This document shows positions 9,101 through 16,316 of a stretch of DNA of 64,000 bases, piece by piece; position 1 is the stretch's first letter; each line of letters starts with the position of its first letter. Source of the stretch: Kitasatospora sp. MMS16-BH015. GTDB lineage: Bacteria > Actinomycetota > Actinomycetes > Streptomycetales > Streptomycetaceae. The notes beneath the pieces were generated by a model. That model saw only the letters and a list, made by a program, of their open reading frames with translations. It searched no databases and was not told the DNA's origin. The position numbers and the translations under genes were made by a program. The DNA lies in assembly GCF_002943525.1 (NCBI RefSeq), contig NZ_CP025394.1, positions 6,959,001 to 7,023,000 on the forward strand, written 5' to 3'.

Positions 9101-10440
9101 GGAAGGTGCTCGCCGGTGCGGTGTTCCAGCTCTGGCAGGACACGAACGGTACGGCCGGCCTCCAGACGGCGACTGACACCAAGGTCGGCCAGCCCTGTAC
9201 CACCCCGGCCTCGGGCGTCTGCTCGCAGACCGTGGGCCTCGGTAGCTACTACTGGGAGGAGACCAAGGCCCCGGACGGGTACGTGCTGCCGGACCCGGCG
9301 GTGTTCGGTCCGCTGGTGCTGACCTCGGCCAACTACCAGGCGGGCGTGGCGGCCACCGCCGTCGACCAGCCGGCCACGGGCGCGGTCTCGGTGCTCAAGA
9401 CCAACCCGCAGGGGCGCCCGCTGCCCGGGGCGGTGTTCCAGCTCTGGCAGGAGACCAACGGCACCGACGGGCTCCAGATCGACGCCGACACCAAGGTCGG
9501 CCAGCCCTGCACCACCCCGGCCAACGGCCAGTGCTCGCAGACCGTGGGCCTGGGCACCTACTACTGGGAGGAGGTCAAGGCGCCGGACGGGTTCCAGCTC
9601 CCGCTGCCGCCGGTGTTCGGCCCGCTGGTGCTGACCATGGCGAACTACCAGGCCGGGGTGAGCACCAAGGCCGTCGACCGGCCGACCGACCAGTTCCCGG
9701 TGATGGGCATGGTCTGGGTGGAGAAGAACGACCCGCAGGGCAAGCCGCTGGCGGGTGCGGTGTTCCAGCTCTGGCGGGAGACCAACGGCAAGGACGGGCT
9801 CCAGCCGGACGGGGACACCAAGGTCGGTGACCCGTGCACCACCCTCGCCACCGGGATCTGCTCGGCCAAGGTGGGCCTGGGCACGTACTACTGGCAGGAG
9901 GTCAAGGCCCCGGCCGGGTACCTGCTGCCGGACCCGGCGGTGTTCGGTCCGCTGGTGCTGACCGAGGCCAACCAGGCGGCCGGTGTGGGCGTCAAGGCGG
10001 TGGACCAGCCGCAGGGCGAGTACCTCACCCTGCTCAAGCGGGACGCCGACAGCAAGGCCCCGCTCGGCGGTGCGGTGTTCCAGCTCTGGCGGGAGACCAA
10101 CGGCACGCCCGGCCTGCAGCCGGACGGGGACACCAAGGTCGGTGACCCGTGCACCACCGACGCCGCCGGCGGCTGCCACCTCGGCCCGCTCCCGGCCGGC
10201 GGCTACTACCTCCAGGAGGTCAAGGCCCCCGACGGCTACCTCCTCCCGGAGAACCCGGTCACCCCGGTCACCCTGACCGGCACCGGCGATGCGCCGGCCG
10301 TCGTGGTGGAGGACCGTCGCAAGCCGGTGCCGCTGCCGAAGACCGGCGCGGAGGCGATGCTCGCGGCCCTGTTCGGCACCGTCCTGACGGTGGCCGGTGC
10401 GGCCCTGCTCCGCACCTCGCGGCGCCGCCGGAAGGTGTAG
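3109..10440 (+). CDS. Giant LPKTG-anchored surface protein with 16 Cna-B/SpaA-like repeats
   Basis: The 2443-residue product is built like a sortase-anchored adhesin. Residues 1-32 form a signal peptide (basic RSARR, hydrophobic core, ASA cleavage region). Residues 35-105 look like a first prealbumin/SdrD-B-like domain. Residues about 150-590 have strand-rich, propeller-like sequence. Residues 595-700 form a typical SdrD-B domain (QIGNRVWYDNNKNGIQD). From about residue 731 there are 16 tandem repeats of 104-107 residues. Each has VTK near its start, LAGAVFQLW, a C-x7-C pair, TYYWQET-AP, and in most copies a terminal DQP. The tail has LPKTG at 2409-2413, a hydrophobic helix and RTSRRRRKV. TTG at 3109 is the start because GAGAGG precedes it and it gives the charged signal peptide; the GTG at 3133 would lose it. 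No sortase gene lies in the window. Ligand and role (adhesion, aerial growth or pilus-like fibre) are unknown. Confidence 0.88.
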   Translation: MFGRSARRVASAVTVLAMCAGLLGLGATGASAAAGDGTVTVRVVREVNGNGAWDGAALEPGMAGVTVNLTDDAGTTISGTTAADGTVTLRPAGTALAGGRYRVQVINPKPGVLYSAFADRTGLTGAPNKLSSTEEFVDLSAGKNVSYTTALWNPGDYCQKNAPLVTACIRSDVTTDTGTRTLVSFPYNARGNDNQTTNLATETQTGALYGIGYSKQRRWIFSGAHAHRGSNYGPSGNGAIYLTDRATNATTLFATVPNTGTTAHNMTVDMDLGFTPAVGKEALGDVEVSEDGNDLWVINLADRQLYRYDATQRTATAPKAVYAIPQPTTACPAAGDWRPYGLGVQDGVVYVGGTCSGESTQSRADLRAIVRTFDPVAGAFGPVILDQRLDYPRPITYTVAPCNGDGWYPWSDTIPLRQDGTTCGATYTSNPEPMLSDIVVDTDGSLILSFRDRYGDQIGNAQRYIAGSGLLATPSAGGAMSRACPNAAGMFVMYENLGCGNTSTTRGGGYYNQQRTAFHYNALFSGIALSKVETTIASSSLDPDDVTTFTGGTAWTNRDGTRPVAGQMGNRLTSAFGKGGSMADLEVMCDEAPLQIGNRVWYDNNKNGIQDPSEPPVVGATVRLYNSAGTVVGTMQTTARGEYYFDDSNVTGGLKPNTAYTIKVDLAADYAPGGPLYQWVVTQPNAGSNTFIDNDGVAPAGSQFPQYSITTGGPGQNNHTYDFGYIQPTGTVQVTKTDPAGNPLAGATFQLWKDTNGTAGLQTTGTTPDTKVGTACTTGADGICTATVGVGTYYWQETAAPPGYLLPNPAVFGPLAITVLNYQTAATVTAIDQPMTGAVSVTKADPGGRPLAGAVFQLWKESNGTAGLQTTGATPDTMVGSPCTTPANGVCTATVGLGTYYWQETAAPNGFLLPTPAVFGPLTLTSANYQAGVTTTATDQPMTGTVKVTKTDPAGKVLAGAVFQLWQDTDGTAGLQTATDTRVGQPCTTPASGVCSATVGLGTYYWQETAPPDGYLLPTPAVFGPLTLTSANYTAGASATAVDQPMTGQVKVTKVDPAGKTLAGAVFQLWQDTDGTAGLQTATDTKVGQPCTTGADGVCSATVGLGTYYWQETTAPDGYQLPNPAVFGPLTLTSANAAQGVAVTATDRPIPGAVTITKQDPQGKVLAGAVFQLWRDTNGTAGLQTDTDTAVGTPCTTGANGICTATVDPGTYYWQETKAPDGFLLPTPAIFGPLVLTVQNSRQGVSATAVDQPMTGQVRVTKTNPAGAALAGAVFQLWQDTDGTSGLQTASDTKVGQPCTTGADGVCSQTVGLGTYYWQETQAPTGFLLPDPAVFGPLTLTSANYAAGVSVTAVDQPMTGVVKVTKVDPQGKVLAGAVFQLWQDTDGTSGLQTASDTKVGQPCTTGADGVCSQTVGLGTYYWQETAAPDGYLLPDPVVFGPLVLTPANYQAGVAVSVTDVPMSGTVKVTKTDPTGKALAGAVFQLWKETNGTDGLQTTGATPDTKVNSPCTTPASGFCSATVGLGTYYWEETAAPAGFLLPTPAVFGPLTLTSANYAAGVAVTAVDQPMTGQVKVTKVDPQGKVLAGAVFQLWQDTDGTSGLQTASDTKVGQPCTTGADGICSATVGLGTYYWEETAAPAGFLLPNPAVFGPLTLTSANYTAGVSVTATDQPMTGQVKVTKTDPAGKALAGAVFQLWQDTNGTDGLQTDADTKVGQPCTTPANGQCSQTVGLGTYYWQETAAPAGFLLPNPAVFGPLTLTSANYTAGVAVTAVDQPMTGTVKVTKVDPQGKVLAGAVFQLWQDTDGTSGLQTASDTKAGQPCTTGADGICSATVGLGTYYWEETAAPAGFLLPNPAVFGPLTLTSANYTAGVSVTATDQPMTGQVKVTKTDPAGKALAGAVFQLWQDTNGTDGLQTDADTKVGQPCTTPANGQCSQTVGLGTYYWQETAAPAGFLLPNPAVFGPLTLTSANYTAGVAVTAVDQPMTGTVKVTKVDPTGKVLAGAVFQLWQDTNGTAGLQTATDTKVGQPCTTPASGVCSQTVGLGSYYWEETKAPDGYVLPDPAVFGPLVLTSANYQAGVAATAVDQPATGAVSVLKTNPQGRPLPGAVFQLWQETNGTDGLQIDADTKVGQPCTTPANGQCSQTVGLGTYYWEEVKAPDGFQLPLPPVFGPLVLTMANYQAGVSTKAVDRPTDQFPVMGMVWVEKNDPQGKPLAGAVFQLWRETNGKDGLQPDGDTKVGDPCTTLATGICSAKVGLGTYYWQEVKAPAGYLLPDPAVFGPLVLTEANQAAGVGVKAVDQPQGEYLTLLKRDADSKAPLGGAVFQLWRETNGTPGLQPDGDTKVGDPCTTDAAGGCHLGPLPAGGYYLQEVKAPDGYLLPENPVTPVTLTGTGDAPAVVVEDRRKPVPLPKTGAEAMLAALFGTVLTVAGAALLRTSRRRRKV
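5290..10310 (+). repeat. 16 in-gene tandem repeats of about 312-321 bp
   Basis: Sixteen units encode one prealbumin-like domain each. Unit length is 312 bp for copies reading QTA-DT and about 321 bp for those reading QTTGATPDT. Outer copies (1, 2, 5, 14-16) have diverged. Copies 9-10 and 11-12 are almost the same at DNA level: the block around 7801-8424 repeats at 8425-9048 with a 624-bp offset. Within it, 8180-8380 and 8804-9004 give identical translations in an alternative frame. Confidence 0.85.
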
Positions 10441-10452
10441 CCCGGTAGTGAC

Positions 10453-10499
10453 CCGCTGCGCCCGCTGCTCCGGCTGAAACGGAGCAGCGGGCGCAGCGG
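10453..10499 (+). terminator. Strong hairpin after the surface-protein gene
   Basis: The arms CCGCTGCGCCCGCTGCTCC and GGAGCAGCGGGCGCAGCGG form a perfect 19-bp stem with a nine-base loop, starting 12 bases after the stop codon. It separates the surface-protein gene from the lipoprotein gene at 10675. Confidence 0.85.
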
Positions 10500-10674
10500 T
10501 GTCCCGGCCCACCCCCGGCGCCCGGAGCTTGGAGCCCGGAGCTCGGGGCGAGCAGCCCGGGGGGTTTGACCTTCGGCACGCCGTCAGAGTGAACTCCCCT
10601 GTGGTGCCCGCGTGCTGACCGGGCGCCAGGTGTCCGGGCTGGTGGGATGGGGCGGGACGTGAGGAGGGCTCGTG

Positions 10675-11409
10675 GTGCGTGTCCGTCGCCGGTCCGTGCT
10701 GTTCGCTGTCGCGGTGGTCGCCGTCGGGGCCTGCGGGTCGCTGCGGGCGGCCCGGGAGTGGCTGGGGGAGGTGCCGAGCCGACCGGTCACCCAGGAGGAG
10801 GCGGGGCGGCTGGCGCTGTCGCGGCTGACCACCTACGAGGGGAGCCCGGTGGCGGTGGAGCTCAGCGTGCCGGGGGGCACCGAGGTGCGCGGGGTGGTCG
10901 ACTACCGGGCGCACCACGCGGTGGGCCGGTACGCGGCGGCCGACGGCGGCCAGAGCGGGCTGGTGGCCTGGGACGCGGACGGGCTGGGCGTCGCCCCGGA
11001 CGAGGGGCGGGCACCCTCCGCCGACGGGATCGCGGTGACCACGGCCAGGATGCCGCCCCAGGCCTGGTCACCCCGGGCCTACACCACCGACCCGTTCGAC
11101 CTGGCCCTGCGGGTCACCATGGCGCTCGCCGCCGACCGCCCCGACAACGCCCAGCTGCTCGCCCAGTCCGGCGCCCGGTGGCTCCGGGACGAGCGGGTGG
11201 ACGGCCGCCGCTACACCGTCCTCGCCGGTCCGCTGCCCCGGGGCGGCGCGGCCGACAGCGCCCACCTGACCTACTGGGTGGACGGTGACGGCCTGCTGCG
11301 CCGCGTCCGGGTGGAGGTGCCGGGCGTGGCCCAGCCGGTCACGGTGGACCTGACGGCCCGGCAGGTGGCCGAACGGGTGCCGGGCACGCCCTGGGGCCAG
11401 GCCGGGTGA
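10675..11409 (+). CDS. Putative lipoprotein of unknown function
   Basis: The product has about 244 residues. A basic N-terminus (RVRRRS), a hydrophobic stretch and the lipobox VGAC predict export and lipid attachment. The rest reads as a soluble mixed alpha/beta domain with an SRPVTQEEAGRLALSRL segment, and later HLTYWVDGDGLLRRVRVEVPG, which recalls periplasmic LppX/LolA-like lipoproteins, though I cannot assign it. Two in-frame GTG codons occur at 10672 and 10675. The second is preferred because AGGAGG at 10662-10667 then has seven-base spacing. The bases CGTCAGAGTGAAC at 10582-10594 resemble CGTCCGAGTGAAT in front of the surface-protein gene, so the two may share control. Confidence 0.7.
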   Translation: MRVRRRSVLFAVAVVAVGACGSLRAAREWLGEVPSRPVTQEEAGRLALSRLTTYEGSPVAVELSVPGGTEVRGVVDYRAHHAVGRYAAADGGQSGLVAWDADGLGVAPDEGRAPSADGIAVTTARMPPQAWSPRAYTTDPFDLALRVTMALAADRPDNAQLLAQSGARWLRDERVDGRRYTVLAGPLPRGGAADSAHLTYWVDGDGLLRRVRVEVPGVAQPVTVDLTARQVAERVPGTPWGQAG

Positions 11410-11413
11410 GGGG

Positions 11414-12760
11414 TCAGAGGCCGGTGAGGCCGTCCGGGTCGGTCGGCAGCGGGTAGGCGGCGGGGTCCACCGCGCCGGGGAGGCCGGTGGCCGGGGCGGC
11501 CGGGGCCGTCGGGTCGGGCAGGCCCGGGCGGGCCGGGGCGGCGGGCAGGTCGCGGAAGGACACGCCCGGGGGCGGGGTGACGGCGGAGCCGGCGGTGGGG
11601 ACGGCCTGGCAGGCGGCGGTCGCGGTGCCGGCTGCGGTGTCGGCCGTGGCCTCGGTGAAGCAGTTGCCGGTGCCGGTGGGGGTGGCCAGGGCGGTGTCGG
11701 TGGCGTTGGACGCGTAGCGGTTGCCGGTGATCCGGTTGTCCTTGGCCGGGTGGCCCTGCACGTCGGTGACCAGCACGCCGACGGCGGGGTGGCCGGTGAT
11801 CAGGTTGCGGGTGACCAGGTTGCCGGTGCCGCCGCCGATGCCCAGGCCGATCCCGAAGCCGCCGTCGGCCTGCTCGGGGGTGGCCGGCTCGGCGTTGTCG
11901 GCGATCACGTTCCCGGCCAGCACCGCGCCGTGCTGCGGGGTGAGCGCCTCCACGTCGTTGGAGTTGACCGTGATGCCGACCCGGTTGTGCCGGGCCCGGT
12001 TGCCCAGCAGGTAGAGCCGCTCCGAGGCGTTGGTGACCTCGATGCCCACCGCGTTCCGCTCGGCCTCGTTGGCCCGCACCACGGTGTCGCAGGGGCGGCA
12101 CTGGCCCACGTAGATCCCGGAGTCGGCCTGCCCGGAGGTGTAGCTGTGCTCGATCACCCCGGCCCGGGCGTCGAAGGCGTAGATCCCGTACAGCGCGTTG
12201 TCGTACGCCGTCACGTAGGAGGCCCGGAAGCCGTCCAACGCGGGGAAGCGGACGGTGTCCAGCGGGTCGTACCCGGCGCCGCCGCCCGCGCCCCGGCCCT
12301 GGAGCCGCTCGTCGGTGACACCGGTGAAGAGCAGGCCGTTGGCCAGGTGGCGCCGGACCGTCAGGTTTTCCACCACCGACTGCGCCCCGGTCACGGTGAT
12401 CCCGTTGGTCCGGCGGAACTCGCCGTCGATCACCACCCCCTGACGGTCCGTGCCGCGCAGCACCACCCGCGCGGTGCGGACCGTCACGCTCTCGCGGTAC
12501 ACACCCGGATGGACCAGCACCAGGTCACCCGGACGGGCGGAGTCCACGGCGGCTTGGATTGACCCGAACCGGCCCGGTACCTCCAGCACGGCGGGCTTCC
12601 CGGCCTCGGCCCGATCGGCCGAGGAGCCGCCCCCGGCGCAGCCGGTCAGGGCGGCGACCACCAGGCTGACCAGCGCGAACAGGCGCAGCGGCCGGGCGCG
12701 GCGCGGCGGACGGACGGGGGCGGACGGCCTGGCGCGGCCGGGGGAACGGACGACTCGCAT
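11414..12760 (-). CDS. Right-handed parallel beta-helix lipoprotein
   Basis: The 448-residue product begins with a basic stretch (MRVVRSPGRARPS and more Arg) and a hydrophobic segment ending in the lipobox LTGC, so it is likely an outer-surface lipoprotein. The mature part opens with SIQAAVDSARPGDLVLVHPG, the usual entry of pectate-lyase-like and NosD-like beta-helix proteins. It continues with ladder sequence such as VVENLTVRRH, NALYGIYAF, NEAERNAVGIEV and GNLVTRNLITGHPAVGVLV. The C-terminal 60 residues are Pro/Ala-rich. No catalytic residues of a known lyase stand out, so a carbohydrate-binding or copper/NosD-like role is as possible as an enzyme. ATG at 12760 is the only reasonable start, though its GGGAG is only two bases away. 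It is divergent from and almost abuts the DyP peroxidase gene. Confidence 0.75.
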   Translation of the reverse strand: MRVVRSPGRARPSAPVRPPRRARPLRLFALVSLVVAALTGCAGGGSSADRAEAGKPAVLEVPGRFGSIQAAVDSARPGDLVLVHPGVYRESVTVRTARVVLRGTDRQGVVIDGEFRRTNGITVTGAQSVVENLTVRRHLANGLLFTGVTDERLQGRGAGGGAGYDPLDTVRFPALDGFRASYVTAYDNALYGIYAFDARAGVIEHSYTSGQADSGIYVGQCRPCDTVVRANEAERNAVGIEVTNASERLYLLGNRARHNRVGITVNSNDVEALTPQHGAVLAGNVIADNAEPATPEQADGGFGIGLGIGGGTGNLVTRNLITGHPAVGVLVTDVQGHPAKDNRITGNRYASNATDTALATPTGTGNCFTEATADTAAGTATAACQAVPTAGSAVTPPPGVSFRDLPAAPARPGLPDPTAPAAPATGLPGAVDPAAYPLPTDPDGLTGL

Positions 12761-12791
12761 GGCTCCCTGTGTAGCGGCTTCAATCACTGCC

Positions 12792-13981
12792 GTGCAGTCA
12801 CGACCCGTACCGACCGAACCGCGACCGGCCGCCCAGGGACCCACAGGTGCCCTCCCCGCCCGCCGCGCCCTGCTCGGCCTCTCGGCGATCACCGCGGCCC
12901 TCTGGGGGCCGCCCGGCCGGGCCGGGCGGCCGCGCCGGTCGAGCCCGCGCGGGATGCCATGGCGCAGGAGGCCGCCGCGCAGGGCGTGGGCGGGGCAGGG
13001 GCGCCGGCGGGGGCTCGCGGCGCGGGGAGCCTGCCGGGGGCGGCGCTCGGGCGCCGGCAGGCCGGGGTGGCCGAGGCCGCCGCGCCCTGCCTGTCGCTGC
13101 TCGCCTACGACTTCGCGGGGGCCGACGGGCGGGCGCTGGCGGGGGTGCTGGACCGGTGGGGGGCCGTGCTGGCGCGGCCGAGCGGGGTGACGGTGACGCT
13201 GGGGCTCGGGCCGGCGGCGGGCCGGCTGCTGCCGGGGGCGGTGCCGGTGGCGTTCGGGCAGCTGCCGCCGCTGCCGGGGGACCGGCTGGCGCCGGAGCGC
13301 GGCGGGGGAGACCTGCTGCTCCAACTGACCGGCGGCACGCCCGAGCGGCTGGCCGCCGTGGCGGCGGGGCTGGCGGCGGCGGCCGAGGGGGTGCTGGTCC
13401 GCCGCTGGGCGCAGCACGGCCGCACCGCCCCCGCGCCGCCCGGCGAGACCCCGCGCAACCTGTTCGGCTTCAAGGACGGCACCGCCAACCCCGGGCCGGG
13501 CGAGGGCGCCTGGATCTGGCTGCCGGACGGCCCGCACGCGGGCGGCACCTACCTGGTCTACCGCCGGATCGCGATGGACACCGCGGCCTTCGGCGCGCTC
13601 ACCCCGGCCGAGCAGGAGGCGGTGATCGGCCGCCGCCGGGCGGACGGCAGCCCGCTGGGCGGCACCCGCGAGCACGAGGACCCGGACCTGTACGCGAAGA
13701 CCCCCGAGGGCCGGTACCTGATCCCCGCCACCGCGCACGTGCGGCTGACCAACCCCCGGCTGGACGGCGGCGCCCGGATGCTGCGCCGGGGCTACACCTA
13801 CACCGACGGGCCGGGCGACCAGGGGTTGCTGTTCTGCGCGTACCTGCTGGACCCGGCGCTCTTCGTCCGGGTCCAGCAGCGGCTGGCCGCGCGCGACGCG
13901 CTGGGCCGGTTCGTCGAGCACCGGGCCTCGGCGGTCTTCTACCTGCCGCCCCGGGGCACCCCGCTCGGCCCGCGCTGGTGA
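12792..13981 (+). CDS. Tat-type DyP peroxidase, signal peptide out of frame (apparent frameshift)
   Basis: The frame 12959-13981 encodes the body of a dye-decolourising peroxidase (heme enzyme, EfeB/DyP type). It has the GFKDG motif followed by TANPGPGE, the GGTREHED segment with the proximal heme histidine, and RRGYTYTDG near the end. Its in-frame upstream sequence back to about 12908 still reads as coding (AAAPVEPARDA). A Tat-like signal, ARRALLGLSAITAALWG, is encoded just upstream in another frame, running into a run of five G at 12904-12908. One extra G there would join both into one protein starting at GTG 12792 or ATG 12759. So this is either a sequencing slip or a real 1-base deletion that would leave the peroxidase without export. 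Such proteins normally take iron or heme outside the membrane. No efeU/efeO partner is adjacent. Confidence 0.7.
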
Positions 13982-13997
13982 GGCCCGGGGCGGGCGG

Positions 13998-16316
13998 TTA
14001 CTCGAAGGCGGCGGCCGCCTCCCGGAGGGCCTGGGCGACGGTCTCCGGGTCGTAGGGGGCCGGGGCACCGGGCAGGTAGGTGACCGAGTGCAGGTCGCCG
14101 GTGTAGCGGAAGGTGCCGTGCCGCTCGAAGACCGGCCAGGAGACCGGCGACTTGCGGTCGATGCCGATGCTGATGCCCTGGAACGGCGCCATCCCGATCA
14201 GCTGGTGCACCGGGTCGAGCCGGCCGGTCTCGGTGCCGTCCACCAGCAGCCGGAACTCCCACTTGAGGTCCTCGACGGCGGTGGCCGAGACGGTCACCGT
14301 GCTCCAGCCGAGCGGCAGTGGCCCGCCGTCGGCCTCGAAGAGCAGGCCGTACTCGTTGTAGGCGAACCGCAGCCGGCCGTCCTCCACGTAGAGGCTGTAG
14401 CCGCCGCCCTGGTCGCCGTGCGAGACCAGCACGCCCGCGTCCCCGGCCCGGTGGGCGGCCAGTTCGACCCGGATGTCGAAGGAGCGGAAGGAGATCAGCC
14501 GGGAGGAGCGGTACCGCTCCAGCTCGGGGGTGCCGGGCAGCAGGGTGAGCGGGCGGCGCAGCTTGGCGTCCTCCGGGTGCCGCAGGGCCAGCGCGCCGCT
14601 GCCGTCGGCCAGCGGGAAGACCCCGTTGCGCCAGGCCGCCGCCTCCCAGGCCTCGGCCAACTCCTTCACGATCTCCGGGTGCTGCGCACTCAGGTCGTCG
14701 ATCTCGGTCGGGTCGGTGCGCAGGTCGTACAGCGCCCACTCACCGTCCTCGTACGGGGTGCCGGGCCGGTGCAGGGTGACCAGCTTCCAGCCCTCCCGGT
14801 AGTAGCTGCGGTTGCCGGTCATCTCGCAGTACTGCTCGCGGTGGGTGCTCTCGGCCGCCGGATCGCGCAGCACCTCGGTGAAGGCGATCCCGTCCAGCTC
14901 CTGCACCGGCCGCCCGGCGCGCTCCGACGGCCTCGGCAGACCGGCGAGTTCGAGCAGGGTGGGCAGCAGGTCGGTGACGTACTGGTACTGGGTGCGCAGC
15001 CCGTCGTCGCTCTCGGTGCGCGGCAGCCCGGCCGGCCAGGAGAGCAGGAAGGGCACCCGGACGCCGCCCGCGTAGGTCTGGCCCTTGTAGAACCGGAACG
15101 GGGTGTTGGAGGCCATGCCCCAGCCGCGCGGGTAGTGCACCAGGCTCTGCGGGCCGCCGATCAGCTCGATCTCCCGGGCCACGTCCGGGTTCCAGTCGGC
15201 CGGAAGCCGGGGGTGGTGGACGAAGCGGCTGAAGTAGCTGCGGGTGCCCTCCGGGCCGCCCTCGCCGGTGCCGCCGTTGTCGGAGGTGAAGACCACGATG
15301 GTGTTGTCCAGCTCGCCGAGCGCGGCCAGGGTGTCGGTGAGCCGGCCCAGGTTCTGGTCGACGTTGTCGACCATCGCCGCGTACACCTCCATGTAGCGGG
15401 CGTACAGCTTCTGCTGGCTCTCGTCCAGGCCGTCCCAGGGCTCGACGTCGTGGCCGGCCTCGTGGTTGCGCTCGGGCAGCCGGGTGCCGGGCGGGAAGTG
15501 CCCGGCGGCCAGCTGGCGGGCGAAGCGCTCGGCCCGCAGCTCGTCCCAGCCCTGGTCGTAGCGGCCCCGGTGGCGGGCCAGGTCGGCGGGCTTGGCCTGC
15601 AGCGGGCCGTGCACGGCGTTGTGCGCCAGGTAGAGGAAGAACGGCTTCTCGGCGTCGTGCGCGCGCAGCGACTTGACCATGGCGATCGCCTGGTCGGTGA
15701 GGTCGTCGGTGTAGTAGTAGCCCTCGGGGAATTCGTCGATGTCCAACGGGCTGTTGTCACGGACCAGTTGGTGCGGGTGGAAGAGGCTGGTCAGGCCCTC
15801 GAGCACGCCGTAGTACTGGTCGAAGCCCTTCTGCAGCGGCCAGTTGGCCCGGTCGTCGGCCGCACTGGAGGCCGAGTCCCTGGTCAGGTGCCACTTGCCG
15901 ACGGCGTAGGTGGCGTAGCCGGCGTCGTGCAGCAGCTCGGCCAGGGTGGGGATGTCACCGGAGACCTCCATGCCGTACCCCGGGAAGCCGGGGTCGGCGT
16001 TGGCCACGAAGGAGTAGCCGACCCGGTGCGGGTTGAGGCCGGTGAGCAGCGCGGCCCGGGCCGGCGAGCAGAGCGGCATGGTGTGGTAGTTGGCCAGCTT
16101 GACGCCGGTCGCGGCCAGCCGGTCCAGGGCGGGGGTGGGGATCTCGGCGCCGAACGGGCCGATGTCGCTGTAGCCCATGTCGTCGATCAGCACGACCACG
16201 ATGTTCGGCGCCCCGGCCCGGGCGCGGCGGCGCTCGGGCCAGGCGGGGGTGGACTCGCGGAAGGTGCGGCCGACGGTGCCGGTGAAGTCCTGGTACGGGT
16301 CGGGGCGGTGGCTCAC
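13998..16316 (-). CDS. Type I arylsulfatase
   Basis: The 772-residue enzyme hydrolyses sulfate esters. The sulfatase signature CSPAR (83-87) provides the cysteine that becomes formylglycine. IDDMG (44-48) supplies metal-binding aspartates, VGKWHL the next conserved motif, and TSDNGG the C-terminal metal site. It is longer than Pseudomonas AtsA (about 530 residues) because of a C-terminal beta-rich domain of about 200 residues containing GDQGGGYSLYVEDGRL. No signal peptide is seen, so it should act in the cytoplasm on imported esters. The GTG start at 16316 overlaps the stop of the upstream ATPase gene by four bases (GTGA), which indicates translational coupling. It is the last gene of the sulfate-ester operon. 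Confidence 0.92.
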   Translation of the reverse strand: MSHRPDPYQDFTGTVGRTFRESTPAWPERRRARAGAPNIVVVLIDDMGYSDIGPFGAEIPTPALDRLAATGVKLANYHTMPLCSPARAALLTGLNPHRVGYSFVANADPGFPGYGMEVSGDIPTLAELLHDAGYATYAVGKWHLTRDSASSAADDRANWPLQKGFDQYYGVLEGLTSLFHPHQLVRDNSPLDIDEFPEGYYYTDDLTDQAIAMVKSLRAHDAEKPFFLYLAHNAVHGPLQAKPADLARHRGRYDQGWDELRAERFARQLAAGHFPPGTRLPERNHEAGHDVEPWDGLDESQQKLYARYMEVYAAMVDNVDQNLGRLTDTLAALGELDNTIVVFTSDNGGTGEGGPEGTRSYFSRFVHHPRLPADWNPDVAREIELIGGPQSLVHYPRGWGMASNTPFRFYKGQTYAGGVRVPFLLSWPAGLPRTESDDGLRTQYQYVTDLLPTLLELAGLPRPSERAGRPVQELDGIAFTEVLRDPAAESTHREQYCEMTGNRSYYREGWKLVTLHRPGTPYEDGEWALYDLRTDPTEIDDLSAQHPEIVKELAEAWEAAAWRNGVFPLADGSGALALRHPEDAKLRRPLTLLPGTPELERYRSSRLISFRSFDIRVELAAHRAGDAGVLVSHGDQGGGYSLYVEDGRLRFAYNEYGLLFEADGGPLPLGWSTVTVSATAVEDLKWEFRLLVDGTETGRLDPVHQLIGMAPFQGISIGIDRKSPVSWPVFERHGTFRYTGDLHSVTYLPGAPAPYDPETVAQALREAAAAFE

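Noticed and set aside
5290-10310. Regular repeats that could suggest a CRISPR array or satellite
   Set aside because: Units are over 300 bases, in frame and encode a known domain type; there are no short repeats with unique spacers.
4441-10917. Very long open frame (over 2100 codons) on the minus strand opposite the surface-protein gene
   Set aside because: It mirrors the repeats of the plus-strand gene, is Arg/Gly/His-rich like antisense shadows in GC-rich DNA, and has no plausible start or domain.
12847-14055. Alternative frame of about 400 codons across the DyP gene
   Set aside because: The translation is Gly/Arg/Ala-rich without motifs, while the chosen frame has all DyP motifs.
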